Assembly: GCA_024699855.1 (NCBI GenBank) | Contig: JAMPIQ010000001.1 | Location: 12,090,001 to 12,154,000, forward strand | Source: Aphelenchoides besseyi | Taxonomy: Eukaryota; Nematoda; Chromadorea; Rhabditida; Aphelenchoididae | Direction: 5' to 3' | Length of the DNA stretch: 64,000 bases | Part shown: positions 55,740 to 64,000 of the stretch, one piece after another | Layout: each line of letters opens with the position of its first letter | Numbering within the stretch: the first letter of the stretch is position 1 | The notes under the pieces: generated by a model | Told to the model about the DNA's origin: nothing | Seen by the model: the letters and a program-made list of their open reading frames with translations, nothing else | Database searches by the model: none | Made by a program: the position numbers and the translations under genes

Positions 55740-57437
55740 ACCGGTTTTCTGTTGTCTTTTCCGTTGAAAAATAAACTGTCTTTGTGAATTGTTTTTAAGG
55801 ACCAACAGTCGAGTATGAGCTTCATCAAAAGCAGAGCGATCCAAAATTTGTTTGTCGCTTGAAAGCGACTAATACGAACCTTTTTAAAGACTCTATAGTC
55901 TGCTCTGGAACTGAAATGCTGAGAACAAGAATCCCGTCGTGCTAAGAGTTTGGACTGTTTGCATTTCGCCCGTTGACTACTCTTAGCCATCAAATAGATT
56001 GTTGACCCATTCCCAAACTTATTGTCAACGACCGTTAATTTAAAAACACGAAACATGTGTGAATCAGTTATCCTGAACCACAAAAATCTAAAGGTTTCCA
56101 CCGATGCTTTCATTTGATTTTTCGTTGTCCGTATTGAACGCTAGGACAACCGACGGTCATTTTCTAAGTCCCGCTCGAAATGACAACCACGAAATGTCAG
56201 TCATGAGTTCGAATGAGTCAATGACATTTCAGTTCGTGATGACTCTGCGCAAAGACAACCAACGGTGTTCCGTCAAACTTAGTCACTATGTTCCGTTTGT
56301 TCGAGGATGATCCTAAAACTGCAGAACATAATTGGGTTCGAAAATTTAACGTCGAAATCGTCGTTTTGTGTTTCCGAAACCGCCGAACCGGAAATACGAA
56401 TCGTTTGTCGGTCCTTTTTTCTCACATTTATTCACGCATTGCTCATCGCTAGAGAACTATTAAAACTCGCTGATCAAGACATCAAATTTAAAAGCAGATT
56501 GATGCTCAACATCTTCGTTTAGTTCGAATTAGGGGATTCGATGTTCACAGAATTGCGATTATCGTCTACATCGAGCTTCTTGTTTCTGCAGCAGAAATTT
56601 GTCGAAAAGTGAGTACTGATTAGAAGCTTTGCTGCCTGTTGATGCGTATTTCTGGTTGATGATCCAACAGCAAATACTTTCTCTTCAACATCAACTTCAT
56701 GTGTCTGTTTGAGCGCTTAGAAAAAGCTTAGATGTCTCAGCAACTTAAAATCAGCGATCCATCTGTGGCAACTTCAATGCAAATTTGTGCACTTGTTCTC
56801 GCGATTTTAAGGTGGAAGCTCTTACTGACTACTTTCTTTTCTACGAGATTTGAGGTGAAATGAACCATCGAAATGTGATTTCTTTTTTTTTGTTGTTTAT
56901 CAGTAGTCATCTGTGGTATCTCATTGCTTTTAATTATTAGAAGATCGACTATTCATCCCATAAGGTGGAACGATGTTCTTCTGCGCTTGATTTCAATACC
57001 CGTAGCTTCTGAGATGGTTTGAAGGGCTGTTTGCGTGCAATTGAATGCAAGACATTAATGTCGAAGAATCGAAGTCAAACTACTTGAATCGCTTCTTAAG
57101 AACCCGGTCCTTTTTCGTCAAGTAAAGTCTGAGCTTGCAATTTGATACAGTCACTAAGTAGTTTATTAAATTAGCGGGGATGAATGAGATCAAAGAAGTT
57201 AGTCACTATTTGCATTACATTGTCTTGATTTCCGTCCTTCAATGGGCTCTTAAAGAGCAGCGAGGTGGTTTAAAGAGATAGCAGAGGAATAAAAGTGGAA
57301 TAAGTACATACGCTTCTGAGATGAGGCGTATGGTTAACTGATTAGTTTCTTCATTTCTTTTGACCCTCTTGTTCTAAGCTGATTCGATTGAAACAGCTTG
57401 TAGGCAGAGCTTCGTAAATCCCTCTCAAGTTTTCTAA
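55740..57437. other. Intergenic region with no supported feature
   Basis: About 1.7 kb. An AATAAA at about 55770 serves MSP. A minus-strand 177-codon frame (55580-56113) overlaps the MSP last exon in antisense and has no domain, so it is a shadow. No repeat or RNA gene is seen. Confidence 0.45.
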
Positions 57438-57722
57438 TTGTTTGTTAAGATCGTCAACTTAACGCTTCAACTGCGCTCCGTCTTGTTCAGCTCTTCGTGT
57501 GAACTCTTCTTTAACCAATTTTTCCAATGCAGCTTCAGCATAACGTTTCTCTGCCTCATCCAAAGTCTCTCAAGTTCGCTAAGCTGCTCGTCGTTGACAT
57601 CTTCCAAGGAATCTAGAAAGTTATATATAAGTAAACGCCATCATCTTCAACCCACTTAGCAATGTCAACGCGTGATTCAACTGCGCTTCAGATTCATTTA
57701 AGCGACTTTGAAGTTTTTGGCT
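57438..57722 (-). repeat. Partial duplicate of laminin gamma coiled-coil sequence
   Basis: This segment repeats about 59040-59293 of the laminin gene. From 57545 to 57720 it is nearly identical (for example GAAAGTTATATATAAGTAAA and CGCGTGATTCAACTGCGCTT in both). The part before 57545 is more diverged. The copy includes the same exon end and intron, keeps the [17 protein letters not shown] peptide, but has lost a base near 57565 that shifts the frame. Beyond 57722 similarity stops abruptly. It is a non-functional partial tandem duplication, 1.6 kb downstream of the original. Confidence 0.85.
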
Positions 57723-57924
57723 TCTTATTAAACGAAAATCCGTCTTTTTGTGAGTGTGCAATGTGTTCGAGAGACTGAACGTCCAATGAGATAATTCCCG
57801 AATCGGCTTTCGAAAGTGATGTCGAGTCATAGACCTGAATCAAATGGCTATATTTTCCATTTTTGTAAGCAAATGAAATTACGTCTATTGGACGAATTAC
57901 AGTTGTTGACTGCTGACAACCCAT
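57694..57924 (-). CDS. Small ORF with N-myristoylation-like start
   Basis: The frame begins MGCQQSTTVIRP: Gly2, Cys3 and Ser6 fit the pattern for N-myristoylation with adjacent palmitoylation. It continues VISFAYKNGKYSHLIQVYDS and ends KKPKTSKSLK, its last residues running in a different frame into the duplicated laminin segment. No family is recognised. It may be a gene truncated by the duplication or a chance frame. Confidence 0.3.
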   Translation of the reverse strand: MGCQQSTTVIRPIDVISFAYKNGKYSHLIQVYDSTSLSKADSGIISLDVQSLEHIAHSQKDGFSFNKKPKTSKSLK

Positions 57925-58901
57925 TCGACATATTCCATTATATCTTATGAACTCTAGAACGCCGTGACATCAAACTCAGCTGTGTAGAACACGAATCTCG
58001 ACAATTTCAAAAACTCGAAATTCTTTCGTTCAAATTGCGGTAAAATGTCTTAAACTGTTGACCACAAAATGGCCGGAAGTCAATATTCTCTGCACGAACA
58101 ATTGGACAGAAGAAATCGGAAGTTACATGCGCTTCAATGGAAGGCATTTCACGACTCGGCACCAAAAATAATCTTCCATGTTGGCCAATCGTACTGTAAA
58201 GAGCTGAGTGACCGATAGGTTCAAAAACAAAAGATGTAACGATAAGCTTCGAATCTCATCGGTTTCAACTTAATGACAATTCCGCAAAAGACTCGCGGGC
58301 TCACTGGGCAAAAATCTTTCAGCTGCGCGTTGTTTGTTTCCTTGACGTTGGTTCGCGAAATTGATGAGAATTGCGCTGCTACGATACGGGGATTTGAAGT
58401 GTTTTCGAAACTTTTATCAAAGTTTCATGTTCAACGTTCCCAGAACAAACTCGCTTTCGAATCACTAACTACGAAGTATAACATGAACACGCAGTTGTTG
58501 TAACTTTGGATAAAAGAACTTGTTTAATGACCTGAAAGATTCAGTAAACGGCTTCTGAAGATCAAAATTCCGAACATCCGATTGCTCTCTCAACAAGCGC
58601 GTGGGTCGTAAGTCGAAAACAGAATCCGTTGCTTCTTCGGTTTCTTTTATCATTTCCTTCGCCACGGGCAACAATGAGACAAAATGGCGCCGTGAACGAA
58701 CACCATTCAACGAAAATGGTAATTCGAAAAAACCGCACTGTAAGTTCGACTTCCGCTCAAAACTTCAGGAAACCGAACACGCGACTCGTCTTTTCAACTC
58801 TAAGTTCCATTAATGACGTTCAATTTCAGTGCACAACAGTTGAAGGACCTTCAGTACGAGTTTATAAAAAATGTCACGAAATAGGGAAAATAACATAATA
58901 A
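57925..58901. other. Intergenic region downstream of laminin gamma
   Basis: About 980 bases. A plus-strand 49-codon frame starting MAGSQYSLHEQLDRR (58070) looks mildly coding but is unsupported. No repeats or RNA genes are seen. Confidence 0.35.
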
Positions 58902-61900
58902 TTAATAGAAAATTGAACTATCAGTTGAATAAATGGCTTCATTGCTTTCGAGAGCCACATTGTTGAAACATTTGGTCGGAAGATTGTCGTAGATAAGTCG
59001 AAGTCGTTTCTCATCCTTTTCCAATTCGTTAAGCTGTTGTCTCAACAGTTCTCTGTATTGTTCAGCTTGTGTAAATTCTTCTTTATTCAGGCTGTTCAAT
59101 TCAGCTTCATCATAACGTTTCTCTGCCTCATCCAAAAGCCTCTCAAGTTCGCTAAGCTGCTTGTCGTTGACATCTTCCAAGGAATCTAGAAAGTTATATA
59201 TAAGTAAACGCCATCATCTTCAACCCACTTAGCAATGTCAACGCGTGATTCAACTGCGCTTCAGATTCGTTTAAGAGACTTTGAAGGTTTTTGGCGTTCG
59301 TATCAGAAAGAATTGCTTTACGAAGAATTTCCAAAGATTTTTCAGAATCAGATTGCGCCTGATTCTCAAAATCACGAGTTGTCAAGTTTAGTTGTTCAAT
59401 TGATTCAATCAACCTGTCCAGTGTTTCTTTTTGACTTTGAGCACTGGTTTTCATCGACTCGGTCTTCTCCTTCAAACTGGCAGCTTGCTAAATAGAACGC
59501 AGGAATCAAAGTATAAGGAGACTTCGCTTACTTCCGCAATCTTGTTTGCATCTTCAAGAGCCTTCTCGGCCATCTTTTCTGCTTGCTGTGCATCCAACTT
59601 TGCGCTTCCAATATTGGCCTCAGCAATGGCCGTAGTGCTGCGTGCTTCTTCGATTTGTCGTTGAACGTCCTCCAACTTTTCTAGCTGTCGCATAGCTTCT
59701 TCTTTACTTGCATCGATATTGTCGTTGAAATCTGAAATCGTCGTTTAGTACTTTCATCTCTCTACTTGTTTGCTACCGGTTAACGAGTCCAATGATCCTT
59801 GAGCATCATTCCAGGTTTTTGTGGCCAAATCAAAGGCATCTTTTGAACGATTACGAGCTGCTTCAACGTCTTTCAACGCAACTATTGTTTGCTGAAATCT
59901 CGTTTTCGCGTTAATATAGATTATCAAGCACTTACCTCTTGCTGAGCACGAGCTGTTCGTAGGTCGTGTTCGGCTGCGGCTAGAGCGGTCCGAGCATCTT
60001 CCAGTTGTTGCGTGTTCTCGTTGATTTTCTCGCGTGCATTCGTCAGAGAAAGCGAAGCCTCTTCTTTTTGGTTTTGAGCATCGTCAGACAAATCTTCCGG
60101 AGTTACATCAGTCAACTTCACACTCTCGACACGACTCAGTTTATCCACCGCATCATCGTAGGTCTTCTGCGCATCGGCATTCTCTTGTTCGGCCAACGAT
60201 CGAGTGACGTTCAACGCCGACTTTGTCTTCTTCAACTGGTCATTCAACGTCTCAATCTGTTGACTGGTAGTTGATGCGCCGTAAATTGCTTCGTTGGCCT
60301 CGGCAAGAGCTTGTTTCGACAAATTGGCCGCTCGATCGGCGGCTTCTTCAATCGATTTCTTCTGTTCTTCCTGTCCAGCAACAGCTCGATGCGCTTCATC
60401 GGCCAAATCCGAGAGCTGTTGACTGCGATCTCCGAATCGATTGGCCGCATTCTGAGCATTTTGCAATTGTATTTGACCTTCTCGATCAAAGTGGCTGATC
60501 GCATTGTCCAATTCCTGCAGGATGCCATCTGAACACACTTGTCTATAACTATGAGAGCAACAGCACATACCCTTATCCATTTGCAGTCTTTTGATTTCCA
60601 GTTCAACATAAGCGGCCTTCTCCTCGATTTCTCGCAACTTTCCATCCACGTCCTTAACCGACGCTCGTGCACCTCGAACTCGTTGTTTCACATCGTTCAC
60701 TTGACCGCTCATTTTCGCTTCGTCTTTATCTGAAATTGTTTGATGTCAATGTGGTTATTTAGGTGTCAACTAACCGAGTTTACTGGTGGCTTTCTCATGC
60801 AGATCTTCGACTTGTTGTCGAACTTCTTGCACTCGTGCATCAAACTCACTGTCTTCAACTTTAACGGGGTTATTTTGAATGTCGTCCAAATCAACGCGCA
60901 GTTTAGCGATTCTTTCTTTCACTTCAGTTCGTCGATGACCAATTAGTGAATAGCAATCGTCACATTGAAGACATCCACGGCGTAAATCGTAACGATTCTC
61001 AGAACATTGATCACAACGACGTCCTTCTACTTCGTTTTTGCACAAACACTGTCCAGTGTTAACGTCACATTCTTCCGATTCAGAGCCCAACATATCGCAA
61101 TTACACGGTTCACAACCTTCGGCAGAAAAACCGAAGTGTCGCGGTGCACATTGATCGCATTTTCGTCCAGTGACTCCCGGCTTGCAAGTACATTGACCGG
61201 TGACTACTTCGCACGTGGTATTCAAACTACCCAACGGATCGCAATCACAAGATTCGCATCCAGAACCGGAAGTCAGATTGAAGAATCCAGCCTTAAAATC
61301 AAGGATTTGAATGCCAGTGTGTATGCGCACAAACCTCACAACGATCGCAAAATTGACCGACAACATTGGGCTGACAATCGCACTGACCATCAGATTGTCG
61401 ACATTCGAGTTTGTCGTAATCGGCTGTTGGACGTCGAGTTCCTGGTGCATAGCAATTGCAGGGTTTGCAGTCGCCTTTCGGCTCGATCAATGCATCGCCC
61501 CAAAAACCGGCTTCACACTTCTCGCAATTGAAACCTCTGGTGTGGAATATACAACGACGACATTCTCCAGTCATTCTGAGATAATTGATGTTAGTAAATG
61601 CGCTTCTTTGATTACTCACGAATCACAATTGCCAATAGAATTTGGATCAGTGTTTCCGTTGCAATCACACTTCTTGCATTCCTGACCATTAGCCGGATCA
61701 CCGTAATATTCGTCGGCACAAGCATCACATCTGAAGATTTTTTAATGCAAAATTTCTGCACTTTCTTACTTCCGGCCAGTGTATCCTTCGGGGCATTCGG
61801 TACAGATCGTATCTCCATCATTCATTAGAATACAAGGACCGTTCTCTGGACAATCGCATTTCTTGCATCCGTCTTCAGTTCCGTCCAATGCATCGCCGTA

Positions 61901-64000
61901 ATAACCACGAGCACAATGTTCGCAAGTATCTCCAGCGGTGTTATGTTGACAAATACAAGCTCCGGATTCGACATCACAAGAATCAGAATGTCCGTGACAA
62001 TCGCACTTGATACATTTGGCCAAAGGTCCACCGAACGGGAACACACGTTTGTAGCCCGAAGCACAAGACTCACAGAACTGGCCTACGTATTCTTCGCCGC
62101 ATTGACAGCTCTCGACCCACTCAGCCGGTTGAGTCTCAGCGCCTTCCGGAACCACTAGACCAGCGGAACCGAGTCGAAAGTTGGAGAGGAACCCGACGTC
62201 TTAAATCCAAGAGATTTTAAGAACAAAGCAGTCAACTTACCGCCATTCGAGTAGGTTCCTCGAATTTTGATTGCAGTCAAATTGGACAGAATTCCAATGA
62301 AATCAATCTCACGAAGTCGAGGATTCCATTGGAGTTGAGAGTTTGCGTGCACTCGAAAACGATAAGTCTGCTCGGTAGATGAGGGCGGCAGATTGTTTTG
62401 TGCAGTGATGGAAAGAGTCAACTCTTGACCGTTAGCTCCAACCAAAATCACATCCCGAATACTCGGCTTCGCAGGTTCGGATTGTTGCAGTCGGAAAGTG
62501 AAGGACAACTCCTGATTGTAAGCGAATCGCTGATCTCCGAGATATTTCTTCGGAGCAAAGAAGTAGACGGGATAATGATCGAGTTGTGAGATTGCCACCG
62601 CCTTGTCCAACTGGGCCCATTGAACGTCTTCTGGTCGAGCATCCGATCCTGCTGTCCACTGCTCGACGTCTTCGTTGAAAAGCGAGGACTCGTTGTACGT
62701 ATAGAAACCCTCGGCTGGTTGGCAAATGGACGAATGACCGTAACAGAAACACGGCGAACAACCGTAGGGATTTTGGAGATCCAAATTGAAGTATCCAGGT
62801 TTGCATTTGTCACAACGTTGACCTTCGACGTTCACTTTGCAATTACAAGCTCCATCTGTCGACGAGCACTGTGGGACATTGTTCGCCGATCCAGCCACAT
62901 CACAATAACAATCTCTGAACAGTCAACGGTGGCAGAAATCGACTCGGACCACTTACTTGCAGCCGTTCGGACCGAAATCGTAGAAACCATTTTCGCATCG
63001 ATCACAAAACTGACCCGTGACTCCCGGTTTGCATTTGCATTGACCGGTCGCATCGCATTGCTGGGTCTCCGATCCAACTTCATTGCATTGACACGCCGTG
63101 CAGTAATGTTCACGTGGTCGTCGCCAATGGTTAGCAACACACTCCTCACAATGTGGACCCTAAATTCGCTAATCAGCACAATCCAGTTGCCCTCACTCAC
63201 TTGGGTATTTCCAGCACAATCGATACAATGACCTCCGTGACCTGTTTCCTCGTACAGTTTCTCATCGAAAAAAACATCGATTCGACAGTCCAGTGCAATT
63301 ACACGCTAAACGATCTCTTCAACCTTTCTCTCTCGCATTAAACTCACGTAGACACTCGTTCGCTTCGGTCGATGTGGCTGCTTTCCACGGTCGATCTTGA
63401 TAGAACGAATGGCATTCGTTACAATCGACTCCAGCGGTGTTGTGCTCACATTTGCAGACCAGTTGTTGGACACTTTCTCCCGTCGATGAGACACATTGAC
63501 TCGCATGACCATTACATTTGCAACGGCCACCAACCGCCAAATCAGAGATTGCGTAGTAATACGAACTGAGAACTCGAGGATCGCGGAAAATCTCATCACC
63601 GTAGGTGTTTTGACGAGTCAAAACGATCTTGATTTCCGATGCAGTGACCCAATCCTGTAGAGTCTCGCTCTCTTCAAAGTTCTCAGCCGACGGTCGTCCT
63701 TCAAGAGTCGAGAATGCAATCGTGGAGCCGGTCAACGGCGAGATATCCGAATACTCGCGTGTACACTGAGCTACAGCCTCGTTTCCTGGCAAGATCGGAG
63801 CTTTGTCGGACATTCGAAACGTTGTACGACAAGAGCCACTATAAAATTGCCATGGAACCCACTCGCTATCCGGTTTTGTTTTCTTGTAAATCACAAAACT
63901 CTCCGGTCGTGGACTGACAAACTTCAATCGGACATAAGTGATGTCGTACGACTTCCCAAGACGAATTGTCAAATTGACAGAAACTGGATATTGAATGCCA
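58902..64000 (-). CDS. lam-2: Laminin gamma subunit (5' end outside the window)
   Basis: The gene enters from the right edge inside the laminin N-terminal (VI) domain ([49 protein letters not shown]). Laminin EGF repeats follow (63.5-62.7 kb), then one laminin IV domain (62.7-62.2 kb; [20 protein letters not shown]), more EGF repeats (62.16-60.95 kb) and a long coiled coil (60.9-58.9 kb). A single IV domain and the ending [12 protein letters not shown], matching the LPSGCFN of human LAMC1 with the Cys that links to the beta chain, mark it as gamma. C. elegans has one gamma gene, lam-2. Laminin trimers organise basement membranes. About 15 short introns interrupt it. Confidence 0.95.

Noticed and set aside
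55580..56113. 177-codon minus-strand ORF
   Set aside because: Antisense to the last exon of the MSP gene, which is certain; the frame has no domain of its own.
62620..63231. 203-codon plus-strand ORF over the laminin gene
   Set aside because: Antisense shadow of laminin EGF repeats; Cys and Gly codons on the real strand give Thr/Ala-rich open frames on the other.
1..64000. CRISPR arrays, prophage or bacterial insertion sequences
   Set aside because: The sequence is eukaryotic with spliced genes; no regularly spaced direct repeats or bacterial transposase genes were seen.

Overview
The window is nematode nuclear DNA. It carries a major sperm protein gene, a Warthog hedgehog-related gene, a divergent worm 7TM receptor and an Argonaute that looks worm-specific. 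Introns are mostly 35-60 bases with GTRAGT donors and TTTCAG/TTTTAG acceptors. Species cannot be told from the sequence. Splice sites were placed by eye, so terminal exons of unfamiliar genes are the least certain.

Layout. 1-5.8 kb is gene-poor, with a cluster of octamer (ATGCAAAT) sites and one secreted EGF protein (minus), upstream of an LMX1/lim-6-type LIM-homeobox gene (5.86-10.68 kb). 11-24 kb is a compact housekeeping stretch: B9D1, RPL19, VPS33B, POLR3K, a CDC26-like gene, two tandem DNase II genes, IWR1/SLC7A6OS and BUD13. 24-27 kb is an Argonaute. 28-38 kb holds a Warthog gene, several small secreted or membrane proteins of unknown role, a 7TM receptor and an MPV17-family gene. 38.7-40.5 kb is a ZC2HC1-type zinc finger protein.

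40.8-52.7 kb is the accessory part. It has three aspartic-protease loci in different states (one truncated, one with an altered first catalytic motif, one apparently intact), a two-domain His-Cys box (I-PpoI-like) nuclease gene, a broken LINE retrotransposon, an unknown gene, and a METTL24-like gene with an in-frame stop inside its conserved domain. 52.9-64 kb holds a divergent PP1 phosphatase, an MSP gene with TATA box, a partial duplicate of laminin coiled-coil sequence, and most of a laminin gamma gene running off the right edge.

The strongest candidate for something undescribed is the tandem His-Cys box protein at 43.7-44.9 kb, in which both domains keep every catalytic and zinc-binding position I can align to I-PpoI. 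Also notable are an Argonaute with Asp in place of the last PIWI catalytic His, a foldback element inside a DNase II intron, two GC-AG introns, and the octamer cluster ahead of the LIM-homeobox gene.
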